Shown here in pieces: positions 25,983 through 35,163 of a stretch of DNA of 64,000 nucleotides. The translations under genes and the position numbers were made by a program. Within the stretch, counting starts at the first letter, position 1. The number at the start of each line of letters is the position of its first letter. The notes under the pieces are model-generated. The model saw nothing but the letters and a program-made list of their open reading frames with translations, did no database searches and had not been told where the DNA came from. The DNA is from Xenorhabdus miraniensis. GTDB taxonomy: Bacteria > Pseudomonadota > Gammaproteobacteria > Enterobacterales > Enterobacteriaceae. The stretch spans positions 1 to 64,000 of the forward strand of contig NZ_NITZ01000016.1 in assembly GCF_002632615.1 (NCBI RefSeq), in the 5' to 3' direction.

Positions 25983-26900
25983 ATGGCGCAGAAATCGGCA
26001 CGTTCGAAAATCGAACGGTTCAGAAAAGAATTTATCACACATGCCCGAAAAGGGCGCGGAAGTTTTGCCACTGTCTCGGATCGTGAACGGATTGCCCGGC
26101 AGTTCCTTAACTTTCTGAAAGACAATGGTATCAGGCTTCGACAAATGGACAGCCTCAAAGCAAAATACATTGAGCTCTATATTGCTGAGCGTAAAGCCAA
26201 CAAAATTTGCCACCGAACCCTGCAAAATGAGATGTCAGCCCTGCGAACAGTTTTAAGACAGGCGGGCAAACCTAAACTGGCCGCACCGAATAACCCTCGT
26301 CTGAGTAACCGGGCACTGGGTATTGTCGGGATGAGTCGCACAGGCACTAAAACTGCATTAACGCCTGTGGAGTTTCAGGCGGTTTTCCAGCAGGTTGAGC
26401 AAAAAGACCGGCGCGTGGCGGCGGTGATGCAACTGGCATATGTGTTGGGATTACGCACCAAAGAAGCGGTGGAAGCTTATAAATCCTTAGCGACCTGGAA
26501 AAAAGCGCTGGAAAATGGGCATACTTCTGTACGGGTGGTGTTCGGCACCAAAGGCGGCCGGTCCAGACAGACGCTGATACTGGATCGGGGAGCGCTTCAG
26601 CACGCGATTGCCTACGCCGAATGCGAGCAGGCAGGGCGCAGCGGCAAACTGATTGATAAACCGACGGTTATTCAGGCCATAGATCGTTACCGCTATATTG
26701 TCAGAAGTGCCGGTCTGCATGGCAAAAAAGCCCCGCACAGTATGCGCTATCATTTTGCTCAGCAATCTGGTGAACATTACAAAGCGCAGGGTTTTAGTGA
26801 GAAGGAAGCACAGGCACTGGTCTCGATGGATTTGGGGCATGGCGATGAGCGCGGGCGTTATATTAAGCAGGTGTATTACCAGAATATTGAGGGCGATTGA
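25983..26900 (+). CDS. Tyrosine-type integrase (first copy)
   Basis: A 305-residue site-specific recombinase with an N-terminal SAM-like core-binding domain (about 1-105) and a catalytic domain. The catalytic set is visible: Arg in LGLRTKEAV, Lys in VFGTKGGRSRQT, the HSMRYHFAQ box (H-x2-R), His in DLGHGDERGRY and the nucleophile Tyr in the QVYYQN tail. It is paralogous to the integrase at 52172-53041. An AGGAGATGCGGGG site precedes ATG 25983. It looks intact and may mobilise the neighbouring cargo; its target site is unknown. Confidence 0.88.
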   Translation: MAQKSARSKIERFRKEFITHARKGRGSFATVSDRERIARQFLNFLKDNGIRLRQMDSLKAKYIELYIAERKANKICHRTLQNEMSALRTVLRQAGKPKLAAPNNPRLSNRALGIVGMSRTGTKTALTPVEFQAVFQQVEQKDRRVAAVMQLAYVLGLRTKEAVEAYKSLATWKKALENGHTSVRVVFGTKGGRSRQTLILDRGALQHAIAYAECEQAGRSGKLIDKPTVIQAIDRYRYIVRSAGLHGKKAPHSMRYHFAQQSGEHYKAQGFSEKEAQALVSMDLGHGDERGRYIKQVYYQNIEGD

Positions 26901-27144
26901 GGGCGAATAAGCTGTATTGGATCACACACGGTCTGCTGCTTTGGTCATTGGAATATGAGTAAAGCAACTTTGAATCTTAGACGATTATTCATATGTTATC
27001 GCTAACTCACTTCTGGACAGAAATGCGCTAGAGTTTCTTCTCTAACGCTCTCTAGCTTCAGATTAGTAAAAAATATCAATGAGTAGTGTTTAACCTTGTG
27101 TACGATTACACAAAGTTAAAGCAAGAGAGCTTAACTTCTTGCTA

Positions 27145-28779
27145 TTATTGCTTTTTTTTTCTTGATATGAATGCCTTACCAATAATAGCTGCATATGCTA
27201 TACAAGATTCAAGCCCTTTTTTGTCTGCAAATTCTATCAAGAAACGACCAAGTTGTTGTTCGTTAAAACCACCTTTGATTAAAGATGTTGTTATCTCATC
27301 AATGTCCAAGTCATTACTTTCATTATTATCATAATTAAAACTATTTTGCTCAGGTCTATATGTGTGTTGCACTGAGTTTTCCTTTTTTGCAGGCTTATCG
27401 GGTTGCGTGACGTCTATAGAACGAAGCTGTGTAATCTCAACAATTTTAACTTTGCCAGTTTTACTCTTAATTAAAATTGACTGTCCAAAGTCAAATTTCA
27501 TCCACTGCCATGAATGTGTTTTCGTTTTCGAGATATTATTATCAATAGGATTAACAGTGCCAAGCCCTATGACATAATAATTGCCTTCATAATTTCTTAC
27601 CAAGGTATCGCTTTGTGTTTGTGGCGCCTGCCATTTATTTATATTAGGATAAATGAAACTTGTCGCAATGTTCCCTTCGGAAATTTTATTTAATCTAATA
27701 GCCTCTTTTATTATATAGTCACTATCTTGTATATCCCAATGAGGAATATCGTTGTAGCAACCTAATATTGCACCTGCCATGCTTGCAATTGAATCAGTAT
27801 CAGTGCCCAAAAGATTAACACAAGAAATAATTGCCTCGTATGGAGAAAAGTCCTTAAATAAGTGGCATAGCAAACTGCTAGCAATAGCAGTATTAGTGGC
27901 AGTCCCTCTTCTCTCATTTTTATCACATTTTAGAGCAACAATTACAGCCTGATAATTTTCAGATGGTTTGCTTTTTTTCTTTAAGGTATTTACAGCATTT
28001 GATAAGTACTCTTTAGATTCCTTACGAATTAGCTCTACTTCATCATATAAATTCTTTCCGCTAATGTTTTCCCAGTTTGGCAACCAGAAATTCTTCAACT
28101 CATAGACGCTATTTATAATGTCTGGTATGGCTGAGAAGTTATCTATTATTTTCTCGAGTTCTACAGGACTGGCTGGCTTTCCATTTAGTAATGCATATTG
28201 TAATGCATCTGCATGTAGTATTGCGCCACATACGGATAATAAATGCCCGTGAGTGACCAGAGAGTCTTTAATGACAGAAACTTCATATTTTCTTTCGATT
28301 AAATTTTTACAGCTCCAAACATGAGGTTGTATCCTCATGGCTGTTCCATTTCCCCCTGAATCTGTATACTCAATGTAATTGTTTTTATAAAAATTTGAAA
28401 ACCAATTAGTATCTTTTCGCATAAGGTTAGTAGCTGCAGCTTTAGTTGCTCTTCCCGCACCTAATGCATAAGATAACCATACAGGAAGTTCAATCTTAGC
28501 GAATGATTCAATATCAAATTCGCCATTTCCTCTTATACATCTTGAAATAGCTAATCGTAGTTGAGTATCATCAGAATATGTACCAGCTGGCAAGTTAACA
28601 TTAACTCCTGAATATCCGCCTATTTTTCTACTCCAGTTTACTGGTTTTTGCAGATAATTGTCAGAGATTCTCCGTTTTAATCCCTCATCATCAGCAAGCT
28701 CTGATATCCACCCAATAGAATCACCGGCGGCAGCCCACAGTGCAGAATTTATGACTTTTTTTTCTCTGAGTGAGTTCAT
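27145..28779 (-). CDS. ADP-ribosylglycohydrolase, likely antitoxin of DarT-like toxin
   Basis: A 544-residue protein. Residues about 5-375 are an ADP-ribosylglycohydrolase (ARH/DraG) domain with the metal-binding signatures GDSIGW near the start, GTYSDDTQLRLAI and LLGTDTDSIASMAGAILG. A ~170-residue C-terminal extension includes a beta-rich part (FDFGQSILIKSKTG) and a low-complexity acidic linker. ARH enzymes remove ADP-ribose from proteins or nucleic acids. It is nine bases downstream of the DarT-like gene, so the likely role is reversing the toxin's DNA modification, done by the macrodomain protein DarG in known DarTG systems. Confidence 0.8.
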   Translation of the reverse strand: MNSLREKKVINSALWAAAGDSIGWISELADDEGLKRRISDNYLQKPVNWSRKIGGYSGVNVNLPAGTYSDDTQLRLAISRCIRGNGEFDIESFAKIELPVWLSYALGAGRATKAAATNLMRKDTNWFSNFYKNNYIEYTDSGGNGTAMRIQPHVWSCKNLIERKYEVSVIKDSLVTHGHLLSVCGAILHADALQYALLNGKPASPVELEKIIDNFSAIPDIINSVYELKNFWLPNWENISGKNLYDEVELIRKESKEYLSNAVNTLKKKSKPSENYQAVIVALKCDKNERRGTATNTAIASSLLCHLFKDFSPYEAIISCVNLLGTDTDSIASMAGAILGCYNDIPHWDIQDSDYIIKEAIRLNKISEGNIATSFIYPNINKWQAPQTQSDTLVRNYEGNYYVIGLGTVNPIDNNISKTKTHSWQWMKFDFGQSILIKSKTGKVKIVEITQLRSIDVTQPDKPAKKENSVQHTYRPEQNSFNYDNNESNDLDIDEITTSLIKGGFNEQQLGRFLIEFADKKGLESCIAYAAIIGKAFISRKKKQ

Positions 28780-28788
28780 TTTACCCTC

Positions 28789-29457
28789 TTAGAGTGTGTT
28801 AGGCACACCGGAAAATTTTTCTGGGCAAATAATAACATTTATACAGTCAAAACCAAAGGTCCTAAGTGTTCCATGTATCGACGCGGCATGTTCTTCATTT
28901 TGAACATAGACACACCTTAGAAAATTCATATCAAGTGGGTTTGGATATAAGACTTCAGCTTGTTCGCAGGTAGTTAAATGATTAGCTCTTTCATTTCGAG
29001 AGATATTATTACCTGTCCACCTTATAATTGTTTCATCAAACATTGCTTGTAACCCAGCCAAGTCTGGTGTTCTAATCACCGAAGTATAAATGTTGTTTGT
29101 AGTTGTAAAATACACACCTAGGTGGGTTAATATAATAGGATTAAAAGACATTATACACCACCATTTATTATTTGAACCACTAAACCAGCGCTTTGCTGCG
29201 TTGAAATATCTAGTATTAATTTCACTAATAGAAAGATTTATATAATCTAACCAGTCTTTATCTTTATTAAATACTTTTTGTGCCTCTTGGCGTTCACTTG
29301 CTACAGGAGACGCAATATAACTCAAGTATTGATCTGTATCCAATGCTTTTCGTGATAATACAGTTCTTGATCCTGCACAACCTGTAAGCCCTTTTTCTGA
29401 TGTAAAATGCAGAATTTCTTTTATGCCATTATCTTTAATAAATTGTTTAATTGTCAT
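28789..29457 (-). CDS. DarT-like DNA ADP-ribosyltransferase toxin
   Basis: A 222-residue protein with DarT (DUF4433) family features: the N-terminal EILHFTSEKGL segment (His17) for NAD binding, Arg residues in the following loop, and the late EQAEVLYPNPLDMNFLRCVYV segment, whose Glu is the expected catalytic residue (about E165/E168). DarT enzymes ADP-ribosylate single-stranded DNA bases and act as toxins or anti-phage effectors. The start immediately follows the helicase stop codon, and the glycohydrolase follows after nine bases. Family assignment is from motif resemblance and could be a related ART subfamily. Confidence 0.7.
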   Translation of the reverse strand: MTIKQFIKDNGIKEILHFTSEKGLTGCAGSRTVLSRKALDTDQYLSYIASPVASERQEAQKVFNKDKDWLDYINLSISEINTRYFNAAKRWFSGSNNKWWCIMSFNPIILTHLGVYFTTTNNIYTSVIRTPDLAGLQAMFDETIIRWTGNNISRNERANHLTTCEQAEVLYPNPLDMNFLRCVYVQNEEHAASIHGTLRTFGFDCINVIICPEKFSGVPNTL

Positions 29458-30855
29458 TTATAAATTGACCTCGTCAAAAGTTCCATTTGTGAAATAATTT
29501 ACTAAGTCTGATTTTTCGGATTCTTTGTATCCTATAACAATGGAATCTCTTGCTCGACTGATCGCCATTGCTAATAGACGTTTTAATTGTTGCAACTTGT
29601 CATCATTTTCATCATCGAGGTGGTGCATATTAGTATTGCTCAGACCTAATATAATAACGTGATCAAATTCAAGGCCCTTAGCCGAATTCATTGTTGATAG
29701 AGCAATGTTTTCTGATCCCCTAGGCCATACTTTATTCTTTGTGATTGTTATATAAGAGAGTCTGCTATTTGTTAATTGTTTTTTTATTTCGTTGAACCAA
29801 GCCCCGCCTTTAGGTTTTAGAAATGCTACGGATTCAGTTTCTAAATCTACATGCCTACGAATATAATCAATTGCATAACTAACTTGCTGAGAATATAAGC
29901 CTTTACAAACAATTGGCTTCGGCCCATGTCTAGTTGCTTGTGTCAAATCACTGACGCTTCCATCGTCATCTATAGTTAAACCTTGAGTAATAGAAGCAGC
30001 AAAAGTTGCAATTTCAATTGTATTTCTATGGTTTTCTTTTAGCCTATAGTATGTTGCATTCCTCATGTCTAAACCTGTCTCAGCCCAAGTAAACCCACGA
30101 GGATATAGTCGTTGTATTGTATCGATAACAAATGTTAAATAGTAATCTTCCTTGAGGTGGTTGAGAATTGCCCTAATTTGATTAACAGAAAAATCTTGCG
30201 CTTCATCGACAACAATTATGTCATAACCTAAACAACTATTTGAGATCATTTTCTCACATTGTGTATGCCAATCATCTAATCTTCTTGCTTCAAGATATTG
30301 TGCATATTCTCGAACTATATTAATTAGAATCTGGCGTGTTGATCTAGTTACTTGAGGGGACAATCCACGGCCAGTTCTTTCTATAGTTAAATACTTATCT
30401 AAATCGGAATGAAGAAATCTACCTCTTAAATAATCTATTTCATCAAGGATGAAATTTAAGTCATAGCCTAATGAGGTGCATTTATTTAATAAATATGAGG
30501 CTTGCTCTTTATCTTGTATTAATTCAGTATTTAAATGCACCTTTGCCCAGTTAGCAAAAGTATCATTTTCAACTTGTACAGGTATCGCGCCAGTTTGAAT
30601 GCTATCGTTTATAAGACCTTCTATATATCCGGCTAATGTTCTATTGAATGAAAGAACTAACGTTTTGATAGGAGTTTGATCATTATTAAGCGTTCTACGA
30701 TATGATAGGGCGTTGACTATTGCAGTCAATCGAAGTAAAGCACTTGTGGTTTTTCCACTGCCTGCGGCACCTCTAATAACTACAATTCCAAATGTGTTTC
30801 TACTTACTATCGGCAATTGTTCACGTGTAGCTCGATGGTTGGATAAAATTTTCAA
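29458..30855 (-). CDS. UvrD/Rep-like superfamily 1 helicase
   Basis: A 465-residue ATPase with the Walker A motif GAAGSGKTT (about residues 29-37), Walker B DEAQD in IIVVDEAQDFS, a motif III/IV region (YRLKENHRN) and C-terminal UvrD_C motifs (STMNSAKGLEFDHVIILG, LLAMAISRARDSIVIGY). It is shorter than housekeeping UvrD and has the compact form common in defence and toxin operons. It is the first gene of the operon with the DarT-like toxin and ARH protein. A plausible role is handling single-stranded or damaged DNA during phage attack, but this is inference. Confidence 0.85.
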   Translation of the reverse strand: MKILSNHRATREQLPIVSRNTFGIVVIRGAAGSGKTTSALLRLTAIVNALSYRRTLNNDQTPIKTLVLSFNRTLAGYIEGLINDSIQTGAIPVQVENDTFANWAKVHLNTELIQDKEQASYLLNKCTSLGYDLNFILDEIDYLRGRFLHSDLDKYLTIERTGRGLSPQVTRSTRQILINIVREYAQYLEARRLDDWHTQCEKMISNSCLGYDIIVVDEAQDFSVNQIRAILNHLKEDYYLTFVIDTIQRLYPRGFTWAETGLDMRNATYYRLKENHRNTIEIATFAASITQGLTIDDDGSVSDLTQATRHGPKPIVCKGLYSQQVSYAIDYIRRHVDLETESVAFLKPKGGAWFNEIKKQLTNSRLSYITITKNKVWPRGSENIALSTMNSAKGLEFDHVIILGLSNTNMHHLDDENDDKLQQLKRLLAMAISRARDSIVIGYKESEKSDLVNYFTNGTFDEVNL

Positions 30856-31360
30856 GAATTCTCCTCATGCTATCTTTCATATAAAAGTGTTTCTTGCTTA
30901 TCTAACAGATAATTAACTTTTGGAAATAGTATATATTGTTGTTATTCCTGATTTGTACTATTTCTATATTAAATACAGAAATCACCACATGTTATACTCT
31001 ATAAACTTCAAGTAACTATTTGCAATACGAAAGCAGCTTATTATTCCCTAACCTAAACAGTGGGAGATAATAAATGTATCTTGAAATACGGCGGGTATAA
31101 AAAACGCGTTGTGACTTTCCAATCTTCCAGATAAGACATTTACTATTTAAGTCATAACATATTTAACCATAAATATGGTGTTCTATTAGGTAAGTAAAGT
31201 CAACAAATAAAAATGGTAAGATATCTCAGATTTAATATTAACTTGAAATGGGACAGTTTTGTCTTGTAAACGGGATGCGTTCATATAGAAATCATGTGTA
31301 CCAATGTGATTACCAACTAAGACTCGATCTGATATTATTGATGATCTGAGCGAAACCTAA
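30856..31360. other. Intergenic region with direct-repeat copy 1
   Basis: About 500 AT-rich bases containing the promoter region of the helicase operon. At 31257-31288 lies a 32-base sequence (TTTTGTCTTG, then GGATGCGTTCATATAG) repeated with 28 of 32 matches at 38822-38853. Confidence 0.6.
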
Positions 31361-31828
31361 TTGGATAGTAAACTTTGTGGCTGCGATCTGGTTAAACTCA
31401 AAGTGTTAGATGTTGTTTATAGCAGTTCTGTTTTAAGTAGGACAACTGTTTTGCAACAGAAGATCGGTAGCCCTGTCCAGTTTGAGTTAACTAAAGGTAC
31501 CAGAGAAGCAGTTGCGGCTTGGATAAAAATGGCTCATCTGCGAAGTACCGACTACCTCTTTCAATCCCGGGTCGGTTCTTCCCAACACATCTCAACCAGG
31601 CAATACAACCACATTTTTCATGGATGGATTGAAAAGCTTGGTCTCGATGATTCGCTGTACAGCACACATTCCATGAGAAGGACTAAGCCATACCTGATAT
31701 ACAAGAAAACCAAGAATCTCCGGGTGATTCAGCTCCTACTGGGTCATAGAAAATTGGAAAGTACAGTTCGTTACTTGGGCATTGAAGTCGATGATGCTTT
31801 GGAGATATCTGAGTCAATTGAGGTTTGA
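31361..31828 (+). pseudogene. Tyrosine recombinase, N-terminally truncated
   Basis: The remaining 155 codons cover the catalytic half of an integrase: DSKLCGCDLVKLKVLDV, TREAVAAWI, THSMRRTKPYLIY (H-x2-R box), LLGHRKLESTVRYLG with the catalytic His and Tyr. The N-terminal core-binding domain and the first active-site Arg region are absent, and the frame opens with TTG lacking a ribosome site. It is a remnant of a resolvase/integrase of the small chromosomal type. Confidence 0.75.
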
Positions 31829-32062
31829 GCTTGTCAGGGCTGCTGAAGCAGCCCTGACAAGAGAGGGCACTGCTTATATTACTGTGTTAGTCAATGAGGA
31901 GCTGGTCAGAATTGACGGGTATACTTAACCATAAGTTTAGGCTGACTAACAATTTTAAAACGCATTTGAGTGTTGTCTGAACAAAGCGATTAAGGTCTTG
32001 CAAAGTCTACTTTATGTCCATTATATACTTTGTGGTTAACCAAATGAAAAAATGGAGCTTTT

Positions 32063-33130
32063 ATGGCTGAAAATGGCCCGCGCGAGGATTTAGCTAAGCT
32101 AGTTGCCTCGAAATTACTTGTACGTTTCAAATGGCAACAGCATGGCCCAACGGATCAGGATTTTCCATGCATCAATGAAGAAGAGCATAAGCCAGAGGAT
32201 AAAAAGCAGACTCATACTCATCCTGTTGATGTAGTATTTCATTATAAAGATCCCTATTTAAATAAAACAATATATTTGAATACTGACTTAAAAAGTTATT
32301 CGGCGGGATCACTAAATCCTAAAATGATTGAAAACTCCCTAAACTCACTGGGGAAGACAATTAATTGCGCGAAGCGCAGTGGAGTGTGGTCTGAGCGATA
32401 TTGTACTCAACCAGGGCAAAGTGAAATTAGGGGGTTATTATTTGTTTATAATCATGATAATGATTTTAAACATAATTTCTATGATTTTTTCTATCCACCC
32501 AAACCTTCTAAGGGAAGACGGCCCGCAGCCGTAAATCTTGATAATATTAAACTGACGTCAGGGCAACAAGTTCATATTATTGAACCACGGACTATTACTT
32601 ATCTGATGTCAGTTGTAGGGGATATGAATGAACTTATAGCTGAATCAAAATTCCCGAAGGAAGAATACGGTTTCTTTTATCCACAGCTAACATACCATAA
32701 AGTTCTTAACGCTGATGAATATTTACCAGCGACAATTGAAACACTGACTTCTCCATTCATGATCCTCAAGCATGGGGCTGTGCTTGAATGGGATAGAGCA
32801 AAAAAAGAAGATAAAGAAATTTATCCTGAAGGATTTGTTATTTATTATAATGAAAAGGCAAATAGTGATTTGGAGTTTTATTATCTCCTTGACTTGCTGA
32901 GCAATTATCAAATTCTAAATGCAAAAAATAAAATACGTATTAGAGTTGCATCCTTGGATAAGGATGATTCTTTAGTCTCACATTTCTTTCGTGCAAGACA
33001 AAAATTCGCTATGGATTGGGGGTATGACGAAGATATGAAAAAATACCTTGACTCAATTGAGATTTATTCAGTACCAATTCAAAAGGAATTTTATTCTACC
33101 GAAGTAAGATCATGGGAGCTTGATAAATGA
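32063..33130 (+). CDS. Unknown protein with PD-(D/E)xK-like signature (3-gene operon, A)
   Basis: A 355-residue protein of no family I can name. The N-terminal ~100 residues show a nuclease-like arrangement: an acidic helix (REDLAKLVASKLL), D56 in HPVDVVFHYKD, then D75-L-K77 in YLNTDLKSYS, followed by a helix with conserved-looking Asn and Lys. This is the spacing of PD-(D/E)xK folds. The rest is soluble and mixed alpha/beta. It overlaps the next gene by four bases. AT-rich codon use, an operon of unknowns and neighbouring recombinase remnants suggest a horizontally acquired defence-type system. Confidence 0.6.
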   Translation: MAENGPREDLAKLVASKLLVRFKWQQHGPTDQDFPCINEEEHKPEDKKQTHTHPVDVVFHYKDPYLNKTIYLNTDLKSYSAGSLNPKMIENSLNSLGKTINCAKRSGVWSERYCTQPGQSEIRGLLFVYNHDNDFKHNFYDFFYPPKPSKGRRPAAVNLDNIKLTSGQQVHIIEPRTITYLMSVVGDMNELIAESKFPKEEYGFFYPQLTYHKVLNADEYLPATIETLTSPFMILKHGAVLEWDRAKKEDKEIYPEGFVIYYNEKANSDLEFYYLLDLLSNYQILNAKNKIRIRVASLDKDDSLVSHFFRARQKFAMDWGYDEDMKKYLDSIEIYSVPIQKEFYSTEVRSWELDK

Positions 33131-34203
33131 ATAATATTCATAGTGTAACAGATAAGGCTCTTTTTGACGCACTAAGCCAACCTAGAGTAACACCTAATGA
33201 ATTACGAGATTTGTATCTCCAGCGCGGGATTTTGGTTTCAAAGGCAACAGATAAGAAGGAGCTTGCTAAAAACTTTTCAAAATTCTCTCATGATTTTCAT
33301 TTGCATCAAAAAATTGCAGCAATTTTTGGTGGTTTTCTTCGAAGAGAAAAAAGTACGTCGGTGCTTATTAAAAATACAATTTCGCGCGACATAATGTTGG
33401 AAGCTGCTGACCAATTAAAAAAAGAACTGGAAAACCAAGATGATCTATGCAATATAATCGCTGATAAAAATATTGTCAGAATACATGTTACGTATTTAAG
33501 CACGAATTATGGGAAAAGTGATTTTTGTCAAGTTGAGAAGAAAACAGCAGTCTTTGAAATTGAAAAGCAAGATTTAGGGTATTCAATCAGACGTCCTGAC
33601 AATGATCAAGCTAAAGCATATGAGTCAACTTTCCTAAAACATATTGAAATACTTTGCAATGAAGAGAATCCAGAGGAAGATTTTGATTTAGATGTCGATG
33701 AGATTAATTTGAGTAACATTGATGACGCAGAAAAAAGAACAGAGTTTTTCACTAAATTAATTAATGGACTGGAAGGATTTACACTACATGATGTGACGGA
33801 TGCTTATGTATACCATCCTAAACCAAAAGTTATTGAGGAAGAGGACGGCGATACGGATTCAGGCGTACATATAAGTAAAGCATCATTAAAAGGTGAGGGC
33901 GTTCTAAAGTCTGAAGAGTTAACGTCGCTATATCAACGTGGTTTTTATATTTGGAAAATTCGATGGAAGGTTTTAGAAAAGGATGGCGATTCTGATATGT
34001 ATGAGTTTGAAGCTCAGTTTAATGATCCGTTAGATTTTAATGGATTTTCTTACATATCTAGAGGGTATAAAAAGTTTAAAGGGGCGGGTGAATATAATAA
34101 AAACTCTGTTCCTTTAGGCGATAGTAGGGAAATTTTTTTCAAACAGTTAATTGAATCAACGGCCCGTTCTATCATAGATAATATAAATGAAGAATATGAA
34201 TGA
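33127..34203 (+). CDS. Unknown acidic protein (3-gene operon, B)
   Basis: A 358-residue soluble acidic protein without a recognisable domain. It has an N-terminal helical part (about 1-100), a middle acidic section (NPEEDFDLDVDEINLSN) and a C-terminal beta-rich part (GFYIWKIRWKVLEKDGDSDM, EFEAQFNDP). The four-base ATGA-type overlap with the upstream gene indicates translational coupling and fixes the start. Its role may be in a complex with the putative nuclease. Confidence 0.6.
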   Translation: MNNIHSVTDKALFDALSQPRVTPNELRDLYLQRGILVSKATDKKELAKNFSKFSHDFHLHQKIAAIFGGFLRREKSTSVLIKNTISRDIMLEAADQLKKELENQDDLCNIIADKNIVRIHVTYLSTNYGKSDFCQVEKKTAVFEIEKQDLGYSIRRPDNDQAKAYESTFLKHIEILCNEENPEEDFDLDVDEINLSNIDDAEKRTEFFTKLINGLEGFTLHDVTDAYVYHPKPKVIEEEDGDTDSGVHISKASLKGEGVLKSEELTSLYQRGFYIWKIRWKVLEKDGDSDMYEFEAQFNDPLDFNGFSYISRGYKKFKGAGEYNKNSVPLGDSREIFFKQLIESTARSIIDNINEEYE

Positions 34204-34211
34204 GGTGATGC

Positions 34212-34913
34212 ATGAATGTTCAAGAAAGAGTGAAGTGGAATCGCCTGAGAACATCATTGTCATTGTCTGAGCTTGCTGACTATTTTAGTCGAAGCACATA
34301 CTCGGATGATAAAGGCTATGGTTATTCTGCATTCGAAGTTGATGGGCATAGCATTAGTGCTATCTATACCGAAAAAAACACTGTAGAGAGCACGGCAGTA
34401 GACCCACTAGGTAATGAATTCACCCAGGTAGTTACTGAATATATTTCTATGAGATTTTCTTTGATTTCACTATCTACTAGATTGTACCTTTTATGCATTT
34501 ATAACCCTCCAAAATCTATCAAAAACTTCACAGATAAAATTAGTTCTGATTTGAATTACAGAATTGGATTAAGTTCAATAGATATTGATTTAAATAAATT
34601 CCATCAAACATTGAAAGGAAAGACGGAAATTTCTTTGCTTAAACTTAGGAAGGTGAAAGTTAGTAGTCTGGTCGTTAATGATAACGCGAAAGCTTCAATA
34701 GAAGTATCATCTCGTAAAAATGCGATTGATGACCTTTATGAATTGACTAGAGAAAGGAAATTCAAAATCGACAAAATGAAAATAAACTGCCTTATTGATG
34801 GTAATCAGTCAGAATTTGAAATTTCAAAGGTTGGAAGCCTTGTTGGGCGTTCTGATCAGGTGCCGTTCTATACAGGTTTAGTCATACAACAGTTATTAGA
34901 TAACGAAGGTTGA
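34212..34913 (+). CDS. Unknown protein (3-gene operon, C)
   Basis: A 233-residue soluble protein with no family I recognise. Its start follows a GAGGTG site eight bases after the second gene. It begins with a helical segment (LRTSLSLSELADYFSRSTYS), followed by a beta-rich middle (YSAFEVDGHSISAIYTEKNT) and a short C-terminal helix. A strong hairpin directly after its stop marks the operon end. The conserved three-gene packaging is the only functional clue. Confidence 0.6.
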   Translation: MNVQERVKWNRLRTSLSLSELADYFSRSTYSDDKGYGYSAFEVDGHSISAIYTEKNTVESTAVDPLGNEFTQVVTEYISMRFSLISLSTRLYLLCIYNPPKSIKNFTDKISSDLNYRIGLSSIDIDLNKFHQTLKGKTEISLLKLRKVKVSSLVVNDNAKASIEVSSRKNAIDDLYELTRERKFKIDKMKINCLIDGNQSEFEISKVGSLVGRSDQVPFYTGLVIQQLLDNEG

Positions 34914-34916
34914 ATT

Positions 34917-34932
34917 GGCGGCTTAGGCCGCC
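34917..34932 (+). terminator. Terminator of the three-gene unknown operon
   Basis: GGCGGC/GCCGCC with a TTAG loop starts four bases after the stop codon and is followed by CTATTGTTTG, a modest T-rich tail. Confidence 0.7.
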
Positions 34933-34979
34933 CTATTGTTTGTGGTAAGGATTTACAGAATATACCAAAGCTGATAAAT

Positions 34980-35057
34980 AAATCAGCCTATGCCAAACAC
35001 CGTGGCGTGAGCCGCCAGACGGTAAATGACAGGCTCGCTAAAGATGAAGTTGACCTG
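34980..35057 (+). pseudogene. Fragment of phage terminase small subunit-like HTH
   Basis: A 26-codon piece reads KSAYAKHRGVSRQTVNDRLA, the helix-turn-helix signature at the N-terminus of Nu1-like terminase small subunits. It has no start and is cut off near the IS110 element. Confidence 0.4.
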
Positions 35058-35163
35058 CTCCTGCTCCCCGTTTATTGTCATCTATCTAGAATTGGTTGCC
35101 GCAGGTATGTATGTCAAATATATGATATGTCCGCTTCATGCCCTGAGACATTCGACAAACTTT

